A stretch of 64,000 nt of DNA, from positions 23,351,701 through 23,415,700 of the forward strand of contig NC_133900.1 in NCBI RefSeq assembly GCF_964199755.1, given 5' to 3'. The notes beneath the pieces were generated by a model, which saw only the letters and a list, made by a program, of their open reading frames with translations, was not told the DNA's origin and made no database searches. The first letter of the stretch is position 1, and the number at the start of each line of letters is the position of its first letter. Below, one piece after another: positions 13,201 to 64,000 of this stretch. Position numbers and translations under genes: made by a program. This DNA is from Larus michahellis (Eukaryota > Chordata > Aves > Charadriiformes > Laridae).

Positions 13201-16200
13201 CCAGAACATGGGTGTTTTAAAAATTAATGCAACTTATGAAGGTCTCCTGAGATTTACTTTTTCTCCTTAATTTGACTGAGGCACCAGTCCATCTGGATTT
13301 GGCCGTGTTCTGAAACACCAGGAAAATTCCAGTTTTATTCCAGTTTTTCATGAATGTGTGTTACTTTTTTATTAAAAGCCAAATATGAAATTCACACTCC
13401 ACGGAAAGTGGCTGTAACATTTCCATTCACCTGAACTCACCAAAAAAGTGACAAAATCCTTAAAGGTTTTTCCTTTCCTGAAGTCGGAAAGTGAAGTTGG
13501 AAATCTGACCTCCATACCTCTGTGTCAGCACCTGGTAACCCATGCCGGGGTACCACAGGGACTGCTGAAAGACAGCGATGATGAGGTTCTGTAATCTTTC
13601 AGCCCTACAACCATCTTCCTCCCCAAAACACATATGAATTGAATGGGACATCTACCTCTTACCAACAACAACAGAGTTACTCTAGTTTTCACGGCAGAAG
13701 ATATGGCATCCTCACTATGTTTTAAACTGACTTTAGGGAATAATTTATAAGTACTGTCACGTCTCCCTTTTTCCACACTTTCCCATTTTCCATCAGTCAC
13801 TTTGAAGATTGTTACCAGTAAGTGTAATACCTTCTCACAGAAATATCATGTTTGGTTTTTTCCTCTTTCTGTTATTGAGCACTTCTCAACTGCTAGAAAC
13901 TGGCATTTCCTCACTCCCTTTTCTGAAAAGTGGCTTTTCTTACATACAAGGCAGGAAAACTGTAACAGAAGTACATATAGGATTTTTTTTTTCATTTCAC
14001 AACACAGAACATGTATATGGTATATGGGATCCCCAACACCTGAACTTGGCAGGAGTTAAATGCATTGTGTGCTATGTAAAAGCAGGCTCTTGGTATCTTG
14101 CGGCTGCTTTAATCAGACAAGTATAGAGCTTTACTGTGTCTCTTATATTGATTCTGATTAATTCCTAATGAATGTCTCTGAGAGCATCTTATTTCAGAGA
14201 TAAGATGTGGCTTCTTCATAAGTTTATTATCAAGAGTCTTAAAACTAATCCACCAGTTGCCAATATTATCTCCTGGTCACTTGGGAATGATGATATTCAA
14301 AGTGCTCAGTGTTTCACTGTGCACTGAACAACAAAGCATTTCAAAGTAAGAATTATTTGGTAGAGCTGGAAATCTGATTTTTGCCATACCAGATACTGAG
14401 CTGTTTTTTCATTTGGCCACAAATGACTTGGGAGCTCTGCAGGAGGATGTACTCCCACTCACAGCATAGCTACACTACTTAGCAGGATCTTCTTTTAATC
14501 CCCTCCCCTTGTAGTTGCCCATTCCCCCAATACAGCAAAGAAATGGTCTCGGATGACCCACTGAGTTGCTGTCACTCAAATATTTAGCACCCATGGTCGA
14601 GTGTTATCACCTATTGCACAGCAGCCCATGAAAGGCAAGATTACATTTTCAGTCAACACTGTGCTGTGGTATTTGCTTCTCTTCCAACAAGAGGAATTTA
14701 ATGCTTTGAGGTATGGCAAGTAGTTAGTACCAGAGGGTATTTATCCAAGGGTTCTGATGCTATTTAAGAAAATTAGGCTCTGAACTATGACAGAATCAGG
14801 TAATCTTTCAGTCAAAATCGCCAGACATCCTGGACAATGGAGCTTTGAATGGTGCAAACCAGGATGAAGGATTTTCTCCTCCTCAGGGAGCCATGCTTGT
14901 CACTCAGATTTGTCTTTTATAATGGTAAGCGGCTGCTTAAATTTCTTGCTGCTAAGGTGTTACAAGGGAGAATGTGTCCACAAATTAAAATATATTATCA
15001 ATTCAGAAAACAATGTGAAGAATCCACTTGGTTCTGGGTTTAAAAAATCATTGTGAACCATTTTAATTCATCCCATGACCTGTTTGTCTCTTGCTATTAT
15101 TTTTATTATGTCCTGCTTCCCCTATCCTGATCCCCACAGTGACTCAAATCCTGCTCTCCCAATTAGAGAAAGATCAAACTGTGTCCAAATATATTCAGAC
15201 TTAATTAATTGCACAGGACTGAAATCATTGACAATTTTCTAAAATAAGAGCTACTCTGCGCTCCATACACCCATTGCAACTCTCAGTCTCATTAATTGAA
15301 ACACTGAACACATCCATTCAATACATGTTTTTATCAATCTGCAAGGGGACAGTAGGATGCATTGCATTTATTCGCCCATATCTGAAGCACCGTCAAAAAG
15401 AAAACTTAGTTGTTAAAGATGTTATCTTGTGACAATAAATTTACTTATCACATGGTTGCCAGCACTCTGCAATAGGCTAAGATTCATGTTAACATTTTCA
15501 AGGAGTACTGACTGACACAGGGGCAGGGAAACTAATTTAAGGAAGAAATTCCAGCCTTGTATAAAAATAAGTAAAGCAAATCTTTTCAAAGTATACTTTT
15601 TAAAGTTTATAAGCTACATACAGTCCCCAGGACAATGTATAGATAAGGGAATTGATTCTGTAGTCCCTTTCCTAGTAGCACTTCTGTTAACTTCTGATTT
15701 CTACTAGTGTGAGTGAAAAGAGAGGAATAAAACTTAATTAGCATAGGGTCAGGATCCTGTGGATTTGTTCAAAAGTGTGCAAAGACATTGGATTTGTTTA
15801 AAGACCTATCTGTCTTGCCTTAGAAAAAAAGGAAATAACAGGCACAAATATGTAAATGTACACACAGTTGCCACTTAATGCAAAAAAAAAAAGGTATTTG
15901 TCCATTTTGGCTAGAGAGACATTTTGCAGACCTTTGAAAATGTAGCTAGTATCTATCTAGTGGTTTTATTGGCAGGAGACTTCAGTAGCCTTTTAATATC
16001 ATAAAGTAGATCATGTAATACAACTGCAACACACAGCTCTGAGAGCCTGGTTTCCAGTATGTGATCTGACAGTATTTTATACCCACTCACTTTGCATGGG
16101 CCTGAATGGCTGCACAGTGTGCATGAAATTATAGGGTCGAGTCTCAGGAATTTATCTTTTCATCTCACTTAAGAGCCTTAAACCATAATATTAGTTCTGT

Positions 16201-19200
16201 GGCTGAGATCTGCTTACAGATCAGTGACATCACATCACTCCTCCTTTTTTCTTCATGCTGATTAACCTGTTTAGACTTTCACAGAAGTCCTTGATGTAGG
16301 AGTTAAATGTCCTTGAAAACACTGGGTTCTTGGCAAGTAGGCAAATTCCCAGTATGAGGCAAAGAAGGCCAATTTTGCTTTCATTACACTGTTGCTATTC
16401 CCACCAACTTCCCAATTTTCATGAAAGTAGTACACACACCCATTAGAAAAGGGTTCAGTGTACTGCACGACCTGGATTCTATTTCTAGCATTACCATGAG
16501 TGTCTTTTTGCCTCTCTTCACCCATCACTTCAAGCAAATAAAAAAGTTTTGTCTCTTGAGAGAAGATACTCTTACTTTTTTTTTATAAAGCAGGAAAATA
16601 ATGATTTGTCATAATCATAGGATATAAAAGGTTGTTCTGCAAGGGAAATTGTTACTAGAAGTTTCTTGGATCTTGCTGATTCTTAAATCTAAATCACTTA
16701 GTTTCAACAAGAAGGTCTTAGTGTCAACAATCCAATTTTCCACAGGCAGGTTAGATTTATTTTCAAATTAATGCTGTTGAATTGTACCTCTCAGAGAAAT
16801 TCTGGTAAGAGAAAACCCCAGAGCATATTCATTAAATGACCTTTTTCCCCATCACTTGTCACAGTCTTACCAATTTGCATACACACTCAGTTAGGTGCCT
16901 CATAGATCTGGAAGGTATTACTGCTGTGCTAGTTCAGTCTGAGAATCTGAATGTATTTCCTGATATTATTGTATACTGAATGCCAGCTGTGCTGTTTTCA
17001 TATTTCAGATCTTTACTCCATTCATTTCCGAAGTTAAAGAAGCTGAAAAAATGGTAAAGAGAAATATGGAACTCATGTTTTTGACAATATTTCAAGGAAA
17101 TTTATTGCTGTGGGTTCTTTAGACACCTCAATTCAATTTAGAAGAGCTATTTTTTGATCACTCCCTTCCAGCTGAAGAATACTGCCAATAGAAATTTTAA
17201 AATATGAATTGTGTATTTCTCATAATTTTGAGGAGGACAGAAAAATTCCACCAGAGAGTAGTCAATCCATATAAACAAACCTCTGTTCCAATCCAATTCC
17301 ACCCTGTCTTGATCAAGCCTGTCTTGATCAGTGAAATGCATGAGGGATTGTATTCTGGCTGCAATTCCAACTCGAACATGAAATACTTACGGCATTAAAT
17401 CCATGTCCTAAAAAACAAGAGCATGAAGAATAATCTAGCACCTTCAGAAATATAATACTGTACCTGCTATATTTCACTATTTGCTGTAAGTCTTTCAGGT
17501 TTTTCTGTTCAGTCTCTGTCCTTACAGTAGCATACCTTTCACTATTTTAATCCTGTCTAATCAACTTCCAGGAAGCAGTTTTCTAAATTAAAATGACATC
17601 ACTTCAATACCCTGTAAATTCAAGTCAGTGTTCACAAAATGTACTAGATTGGCAGCCTTTGACTGTGAAGTCTTTAACCAGCTGAAACAACAGACGGCAC
17701 AAGGTTCCCTGTATTGCTCTGCCTGGTATTTTAAATCTACTCATCCTTTCTCACTCGCTTTATGCAGTTTTGCTATGTTGACATCTATCTGATACTTTGA
17801 TAACATTAAATATTTTTGAGAAGAATAGTGATATTTGCATTATTGACATTATTAATGTTTTCAAAAATGCGTAGATGACTCATGAACAGAAATCCCTTTT
17901 TGAGAACATTCAGCCATGACCAGGATTCTGAAGGTGCAATTTAACTACTATTAGGTTTCTCGCTTGTTCTGGTGTTTCACAAGTGTAGATTCATGCATCT
18001 TATTTGTCTGAATTTGGCACTTTGGAGCCTCAAGCATATCACCAAGACACAGCAATGTTTTTTAAATTCTTACTGTCAGGTAAGGCAGTGATAGCTGAAG
18101 TTTAACCAGACAAGGATTCTCACATCCCTGTTCCGATACAGTGTTCTGGTGGCAGCCTGTGGTAAATTTTCTGTACATAATTTTGTTGTGACTGAGATTG
18201 TTTCCCTCCACACTTGTGTATTTGTATTTGGAAATACAAGTATTTCTAAGACTGTAACCATACAAAGCACATTTGAGATTTGTAATGGATTCTTTTGTTG
18301 CCATCCTGGATGGTTTTCAGGTAGGATCTCCCTCAAATAAAAAGCAAAGGGGAAAATTTCTCCATTATTATTGTGCCGTAGGGCTCAAATGCAAGCAAGT
18401 GCTGGCCAAAATTGACCAGAAAGCAAGTAAAGCAGGAAGGGCAGGATGAAGAAAAGCACTTAATCTAAATGCACATTAGGAAACATTTATTTCAGCTTGG
18501 TGGCTTTATAACAGTGTGGTGAGAAAGAGAAAAGGATTTGGTCAGTTTTTCTTACATTAGCCTTTTCCTTCAGTATCAAGAAGGAATTCTCAGCTTCCCT
18601 GACAAATTTGACTGGCGTTTCCTTGCTAACATAGGCATTGAGGGGAATCACATTTGGCAGAAGTCCACATTGCAGGGGTATTGTCTAGTAGAAAAAGTGG
18701 CCTTCTACACAGCACTTATAGTGCTATACCATGACTTTAATAAGGTGTTTTTTTGCCACTGTCTCACGTAGAATTCTCAGAAGCAAACTACAGAAACAGT
18801 CTAGGTGAAAGTTCTACAGCATGAAATATATACTGATATATACAGTATTGTAATTACTTGGAGAGTTATCATCATTTTACCCCTCGAAATGGAGGGAAGT
18901 ATCATGAAGGCTTCTGCAAGGATGACTTCCAAGTCAAGGATTATAAGTGACTTGGATAACTGAAGAGACAAGAGTCATTACCTCTCATTGCAGAAACGGC
19001 AAACCAATCTCTATTTAGAAAATACTCAAATAATGAGAAACACAGCCCACAGAACATGTAATTCAAATTAGCGATGGGAAGCGCAACAGAAAAAGCAAGA
19101 ATGTGACTTTCTTAAGACTAAGAATCAATATGAAACCCCTCTTTTATCTATTTCTGAAAGGAAAATAAACCATGATTTGTGGAAGCCTTGCTTTGAGTGT

Positions 19201-20519
19201 ACATTGGGAAGCAAGAGCATTTCTCATCTACTTTCAGCTCTACTTTTATGTTTTGTTCTCAAGGGAAATTCTAGAGGCAATTCAAGGTCCATTCCTGTAG
19301 CCCACTGTAATAACAGAGGGGTTTTTTTTGGAAAAGGAATACAATATGGGCAGTATCATTTTTTAAGTCAAATGGCCCCTGCAAACATACAAGGTTTGAT
19401 GCAAACAGATTGCTGCATGGCTATGCTCCAAAATAGATAACACTGATACCGTATGTATAATTAGACAACTAGACTGTCCTAAATGAATAACCCCAAGTAC
19501 TTAAAAGTTACAGTAGCTATACTATATATTAGTTTCTTAGAGAGCAAAATTTGCTCTACCATGTACATAATTCCACTGAAGCTCAATGCGTTTTCACGTG
19601 TGATGAAAGACAAAAAAACACTTCCCTAAATAATTCAAGACGCAAACGAATTAAACTGATGGAAACAAAACCCAATTCTTTCCTCAAAGCTGTAGCTGAG
19701 TAAATTATCTCTGTGAAACTCTTGGTTGGCATTTCCTGTGCTTCACAAGTATGAATTTTGTACATATGGAAAACAACATAGGCAAAACCACGGCTGATAC
19801 TGAAAACAGTGTACAGTGTGAGGTAACGAGCATTTTATAATAAGAGACTACTTAATGACGCTTGGCAGTGAGAATTCTATCTAAGCAGTCGTTCTTGGAT
19901 TTAAAGTCCACTTTCTCTGAAGTAAGTGGAAAGCTTACATGAATTTTAATTGCAATAGGACCTGTATTTTTGAATACAGTTTCATGCAAATTTATACTGA
20001 TTGCCACATAATGCTTCAAAAAAGTTTAAAGCAAGAGGAAAATAGCATCTCATCAGCATGTAGGAAAGGAATAGCTTTACTGTATATATAGTATATATAT
20101 CTCGACACATGTAGTCTCTGTGTACCTACTGTTCTGAATACTCTGTGTATAAAAACACACATACCCTGCCTCGATTTTAATGGGGTTGCAGTTTTGGCAT
20201 AGAATAATTTTTCCTATGGCATAATGCACTGAAAAAATCTCATAGAAGAGGTAATATGTCTCCATACAGCCAGAATCTTTGTGACTGATAATCTATAGCG
20301 TGTAATTAGCTCTGATTACACGCAATAGGCGTCTCAACATCCTCCCACTATTTTTTAGTTTGACACCATGCAGAATTAAACCAGTCAAGTCTCAGGCAGC
20401 AACGTCTGGAAGACTTTGGAAAGCCTGACTCGCTTTTATCATCGGTAAGTCAGTCAAAAAACAGTCCCTTTCCGCCTGAAAATTTTATCTTCCACCTGTT
20501 TCCAGCCCAGGGCGGGATA
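10258..20519. other. Long intergenic spacer before the TRPC3 CpG island
   Basis: About 10 kb of AT-rich DNA with no recognisable exon, RNA gene or intact transposon on either strand. Frames stay below about 105 codons and carry no domain signature. There are minor AT-rich tracts, for example short TTTA repeats near 10,776 and alternating TA tracts near 18,830 and 20,083. Enhancers of TRPC3 could lie here, but nothing in the sequence alone identifies them. Confidence 0.6.
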
Positions 20520-21146
20520 TTTCTCACGATAACGATCGACCTTTATGGGCGGATTTGGCCGGGCCGTGCACCGGTTTTGGGCCATTTTGGAGAAAACTAC
20601 CTTTGCCGGGACAGCGCTGCCGCCTCACGCCGTTACTGCTCGAGCACTCCGCCCTCCCTCAGGGCTCGCACCGCGGGCGGGCACCGCTGAAAGGCCTCGG
20701 TACCGTTCGGGTACCTCCGGAGGACGACCCCCTCCCCCCCAGCAGCGGCTGTGCCCTCACCTGCAGGCAGAGAGCACCTTTTACCTCAGGGGCGGCGGCG
20801 GAGGGACACTTATAACGCCCCTGTGGCGGCAGCGGCGCCTCCCCCTCACACCCCGCCCCGGGCCCAGACGGCCGTTGGGCGGGCGGAGGTGGCGGGGGGG
20901 AGGCGTCCCCTCCTCTCCGGAGCGCTCGCCGCGGTAGGCGGCTGCTCCTCTCTGCCTCGGCTCGTCCCTCTGCCTCAGTAACGATGCTGTCCTAGCGAGG
21001 GATGATGACAGGGAGAGGAGAGGGGCAGAGCCGCCGCCGCCGGGAGCACTGTCTCTTCCTCGCCTCCCCGGCACTTGCCGGCCCCGCATCGCGCCGCCTT
21101 CCTGACGGGCGGCAGGAGGAGAGGGCGGAGGGGCGGCTGTGGTTTT

Positions 21147-21299
21147 ATGGTGAGGGTTTTATCCTCTCCAGGTGCTCTGTCCCCCTCCGGGCAGGGCTGT
21201 CCTCCTCCTCGTCCTCTTCCCGCCTCCTTCCCCACCACACACACTGCCGGACGAGGCCGGCCGGGAGCGGGAACAGCCGGCACCGCCGCCGCTGCCTGA
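21147..21299 (+). other. Possible upstream ORF in the TRPC3 leader
   Basis: If transcription starts upstream of 21,147, an ATG there opens a 50-codon frame ending in TGA at 21,297-21,299, only 13 nt before the TRPC3 ATG. Short upstream frames that end just before the main start commonly reduce translation. The TRPC3 frame itself is also open upstream from at least 21,172, but only with non-ATG codons. Confidence 0.35.
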
Positions 21300-21312
21300 G
21301 GGGACCCTGACC

Positions 21313-61693
<40,381 letters not shown>

Positions 61694-62165
61694 TTCAACA
61701 GAGGAACCATGGCTTTGACTACAGCACAACTATTTATTGGCAATAATATTTCAGTATCTTATACTTGAAAAATGTATTGTAGATTTTTAGCACTGAATAA
61801 CTTTATGTACAGCTTCTCTGGAATTTAGTCTTAGGAAATTTTATTAACTCGCCACAGAAAGATTGCTCTCTTCATTTAAATTGTCTAAAAGCAAGAACTC
61901 TCCTTTTTATTTGTTTTTGATTGGGTTTTTTGTTTGTTTTTGTTCTTTTTGGGTTTTTTTTTTTGTGCATTTATGCATTAAAAAGGTATAATGGTATCAA
62001 TTGCTGATATTTTAACAGGTTTCTGAATACATATTGAGAATTCTTTGCACTAAATTTGCAAGAAGAAATTAAAATAACAGATACAGCGTAGTACTCTGTT
62101 CCTTGCAGTGGCTGGGTAGGAGTAGGATTTTTCACAATACAATAAATGAAGTAGAGGTTGGTGGA
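61694..62165 (+). other. TRPC3: TRPC3 3' untranslated region (predicted end)
   Basis: AT-rich sequence after the stop, including a T/G-rich stretch at about 61,910-61,965. The end is predicted about 20 bp past the AATAAA at 62,141. Longer forms could use the AATAAA copies at 62,508 and 62,513, which would bring the transcript up to the BBS7 promoter. Confidence 0.6.
62141..62146 (+). promoter_or_regulatory. TRPC3: TRPC3 poly(A) signal AATAAA
   Basis: The first canonical AATAAA after the TRPC3 stop, 448 nt downstream, followed by a G/T-rich stretch (GTAGAGGTTGGTGGAGG) and a T-rich region suitable for cleavage factor binding. A weaker ATTAAA lies at 61,977. Confidence 0.65.
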
Positions 62166-62539
62166 GGATTACTTGAAATCTTTGTTCTTTATTAGCAATG
62201 CTAGTGATGCGTCTTAATCTTAAACTGAGAACTCATGGTATGGTTACAAGGAATTAATGAAAATCAGGTAAGTGTGAGTGTACTTGTAGTAGCACTATTT
62301 AACACCTATGTATATACACGTACCTACAACTCCTCTTTCTTAATTCTGCGTATTATACCTTTTTTTAAAAAAAAAAAACATCTGTGACCTTGGTCCAGAG
62401 CTACTCTTTATGTGGTAGAAATGTGGGGGTTTTTTAACACTCAGCCTCCCTGCAGGGCTGGTATTTTGTTACACCATTCTAAATGACGCCTCTGATGCTT
62501 CGTTGTTAATAAAATAAAATTAAATATTCTAACTGTACC
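62166..62539. other. TRPC3-BBS7 intergenic spacer
   Basis: A short AT-rich spacer with two overlapping AATAAA motifs (62,508-62,518) that could serve as distal TRPC3 poly(A) signals. No other feature was seen. Confidence 0.6.
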
Positions 62540-62595
62540 CGCCCTCCCTCTAGTCCCGCTGTTTAGGCACCAGGCTCCACCTTCCCCGCCTCTGG

Positions 62596-62600
62596 CCAAT
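62596..62600 (+). promoter_or_regulatory. BBS7: CCAAT box 1 (NF-Y type)
   Basis: GGCCAATGG context, matching the NF-Y consensus, 137 bp before the BBS7 start codon. Confidence 0.6.
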
Positions 62601-62647
62601 GGCGGCGCGTCCCTCGCTGCGGGCCCGCCCCCTCGCCTCAGCCTTAG

Positions 62648-62652
62648 CCAAT
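62648..62652 (+). promoter_or_regulatory. BBS7: CCAAT box 2 (NF-Y type)
   Basis: AGCCAATGGGA context, about 52 bp after the first CCAAT box and 26 bp before the X-box. NF-Y and RFX sites are known to act together on other promoters. Confidence 0.62.
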
Positions 62653-62677
62653 GGGAAGCCGGCTGGCGGCCATGTCG

Positions 62678-62691
62678 GTTGCCACGGTAAC
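62678..62691 (+). promoter_or_regulatory. BBS7: X-box (RFX binding site) of BBS7
   Basis: GTTGCCACGGTAAC is a near-perfect inverted repeat differing from the canonical X-box GTTGCCATGGTAAC at one spacer base. It lies 41 nt before the BBS7 ATG. RFX/DAF-19 factors bind X-boxes to switch on ciliary genes, and BBS genes are established targets in worms and vertebrates. Confidence 0.82.
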
Positions 62692-62732
62692 GGGAGCGGC
62701 GGGGCCCGGGCGGGATCCGCTGCCCCGGCGCC

Positions 62733-62768
62733 ATGGAGCTCAGCCTGGCCCGCGTCGACTACCTGCAG
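62733..62768 (+). CDS. BBS7: BBS7 exon 1 (residues 1-12)
   Basis: Twelve codons, [12 protein letters not shown], in phase 0, followed by the donor GTGGGA. The upstream ATG at 62,672 is out of frame and lies at the edge of the X-box, so it is probably not transcribed. Confidence 0.93.
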
Positions 62769-63803
62769 GTGGGAGCGGGCCTACGGGGGGACCGGGGGCC
62801 AGCGGAGCGAGAAGCCCAAAGGAGGGTCCCGGTGCTCTGGGCGGCGGGGGCCGGGGCCGAGAAGCGCCTCCCGGTGGGGCCGGGGCCGAGCAGGCCTACC
62901 CCCAGCGCCGCCTCAGGCGGGCCGGGACACCCCTCCCTGGGCACACCGGCGGGCTAGCGGGCCCGGTTAACCACGGTGTCTTCCGACAGGTGGGAGTGAC
63001 GGCTCAGAAGACGATGAGGCTGCTTCCCGCCTCGGGGAAAAAGGCCACGCAGAAGGTAGCGGCTGTGGGCACCTCCGGCAGGGTCCCGGCCCTCCTCCCG
63101 TTGTCAACCGGCTCTTGAGGCTCTTTGAGTAGTGCCTCACAGGAAAAAAAGCTTTGGAAAAAAACTACTGGAACGTTTTGGGAAACTTGTGAAAAAATAG
63201 GGAGGGGGGGAAAAAAAAAAGTCTGTATTTGGAAAACTTCCAGGACCAGTAAGGAATTGTCAAAACTTCAGGCATTGCTGAAAACCGCAAGGAAGTTCTT
63301 GCATGCTTCTCTATTTCTGTTTCGCTAACACTTAAGAGGAAACATTTCCTTTTCAGTTTTCTTTAATGCAGCTTTAAACTAAGGAAACTTAATTAGGAAA
63401 ATGCAATAGAAATAACACTTATTTTAATAATAAATTCTCGAAATGAAAATACAACTATTCCCAAATATGCATTTCTGGAGTGTTCCACCTGATTGTTGCT
63501 GGCATTTACAAGTAGAAGCAGAAAAAGGACTGTAAATGGTATCACTTAAATTACTGTTCTTAGGCTTTAGTATCCTATCTATGGCAGTTTATCTAGCTTT
63601 TCTACATACACTATGTAAATTAAGTACTGTAGAACTTAAAATATTTAAATAGAGGAAAATATGAGCAACATAGGAAAAGCATTACTTAAAAAAATATTTA
63701 TGCGTGTAATAAAAGATAATGATGTGTTATACTTTCAAAGGTGGTGGTTGGAGATCAGGATGGGGTCATTACATGTTTTGGCATAAAAAAAGGGGAAGCT
63801 GTG
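62733..63803 (+). CDS. BBS7: BBS7, first three coding exons (55 residues), runs off the window
   Basis: This encodes the N-terminus of Bardet-Biedl syndrome 7 protein, a subunit of the BBSome, the coat complex that moves membrane proteins into and out of cilia. Exons 62,733-62,768, 62,990-63,055 and 63,741-63,803 join in phase. The product starts [20 protein letters not shown] and reaches CFGIKKGEAV, the start of the beta-propeller. It aligns over all 55 residues with remembered human BBS7 ([20 protein letters not shown]...). The start has G at -3 and +4, a strong context. The order TRPC3 then BBS7 on one strand is the same as in human. The rest of the protein (about 660 residues) lies beyond the window. 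Confidence 0.95.
62769..62989 (+). other. BBS7 intron 1
   Basis: A 221-bp, very GC-rich GT-AG intron inside the CpG island. CAGGTGGGAG occurs at both borders (62,766 and 62,987). Confidence 0.9.
62990..63055 (+). CDS. BBS7: BBS7 exon 2 (residues 13-34)
   Basis: The acceptor TCCGACAG precedes [20 protein letters not shown] and QK, then the donor GTAGCG. It is 22 codons in phase 0. The acceptor pyrimidine tract is short (GTGTCTTCC). Confidence 0.93.
63056..63740 (+). other. BBS7 intron 2
   Basis: A 685-bp GT-AG intron that passes from the CpG island into AT-rich DNA. Nothing else was recognised. Confidence 0.9.
63741..63803 (+). CDS. BBS7: BBS7 exon 3 (residues 35-55)
   Basis: The acceptor TTTCAAAG precedes VVVGDQDGVITCFGIKKGEA and V, then the donor GTAAGT. 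It is 21 codons, the first strand of the WD-like beta-propeller (GDxDGVxxCFGxKKGEA conserved). Confidence 0.93.
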
Positions 63804-64000
63804 GTAAGTGGAAATGTTCCATTTTAAAACTGTATTTTTAAAATATTCTTCCTAATGAACTTTGAAAGCCTGTTTTTATTGACATGGGAAATAAAATACC
63901 TGTGGAGAAGGTGTCAAGGTAGAGCTGTGGACTGATACCTAGCTATGATGAGGGCATGCTGATGAGGGCATGCTGGGGGCAAGCACATGATCCTCCACGG
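63804..64000 (+). other. BBS7 intron 3, partial
   Basis: The intron continues past the window edge. It contains a perfect 14-bp tandem duplication, GATGAGGGCATGCT, at 63,947-63,960 and 63,961-63,974. Confidence 0.9.

Larger units (their letters stand above)
62540..63080 (+). promoter_or_regulatory. BBS7: CpG island with BBS7 promoter and first exons
   Basis: An abrupt change to GC- and CpG-rich sequence begins at about 62,540 and continues past BBS7 exon 2. It is TATA-less and contains two CCAAT boxes and an X-box within 140 bp of the start codon, the typical layout of a ciliary housekeeping-type promoter. Confidence 0.88.

Noticed and set aside
20545-21310. Several overlapping frames of 75-130 codons on both strands in the TRPC3 CpG island
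   Set aside because: They arise because GC-rich DNA has few stops. They are Pro/Arg/Gly-rich in every frame and show no family signature.
62672-62674. Alternative ATG in good context upstream of BBS7
   Set aside because: It is out of frame with BBS7 and adjoins the X-box, so it probably lies upstream of the transcription start.
62441-63118. Frames of 60-155 codons on both strands over the BBS7 promoter
   Set aside because: Same GC-composition artefact; only the BBS7 exons match a known protein.

Overview
This window is vertebrate nuclear DNA, almost certainly from a bird. It carries twelve spliced coding exons that together encode a complete TRPC3 cation channel of 922 residues. It also carries the first three coding exons of BBS7 and a young CR1 LINE with the typical avian 3' end (a run of ATTCTATG octamers). 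No prokaryotic, viral or organellar gene content was seen. All gene identities rest on reading the translated exons against remembered family sequences; no search was run.

Layout. Bases 1 to about 20,500 are AT-rich intergenic DNA upstream of TRPC3 with no supportable gene. They hold a GC-rich unidentified block (3590-4130), worn CR1 copies (about 4140-5110 on the plus strand, 10,024-10,257 on the minus strand), a pentanucleotide microsatellite (8172-8243) and small duplications. A CpG island (about 20,520-21,860) covers the TRPC3 promoter, 5' leader and exon 1. TRPC3 runs from 21,313 to 61,693 on the plus strand with all GT-AG introns and consistent phases. Its introns contain ancient MIR-like and CR1-like remnants, and intron 10 contains a 5'-truncated CR1 whose reverse transcriptase frame is still open for 439 codons. 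The likely TRPC3 poly(A) signal is at 62,141. Less than 600 bp further on, a second CpG island holds the BBS7 promoter, with two CCAAT boxes and a near-perfect RFX X-box; BBS7 then runs off the right edge.

Function. TRPC3 is a diacylglycerol-gated, calcium-permeable plasma-membrane channel. BBS7 is a BBSome subunit needed for ciliary membrane trafficking. The two are neighbours in the same tandem order in human, so this is conserved vertebrate synteny and gives no sign of a shared pathway. The X-box fits BBS7 being controlled by the ciliary RFX programme, whereas TRPC3 has its own GC-rich promoter.

I did not find an undescribed biological system here. The points most worth checking are: the intact CR1 reverse transcriptase frame next to the 84-nt TRPC3 exon that is a cassette exon in mammals; a weak splice donor at TRPC3 exon 4 whose read-through encodes a hydrophobic tail; a possible cryptic exon behind a 28-T tract in intron 10; and the BBS7 X-box.
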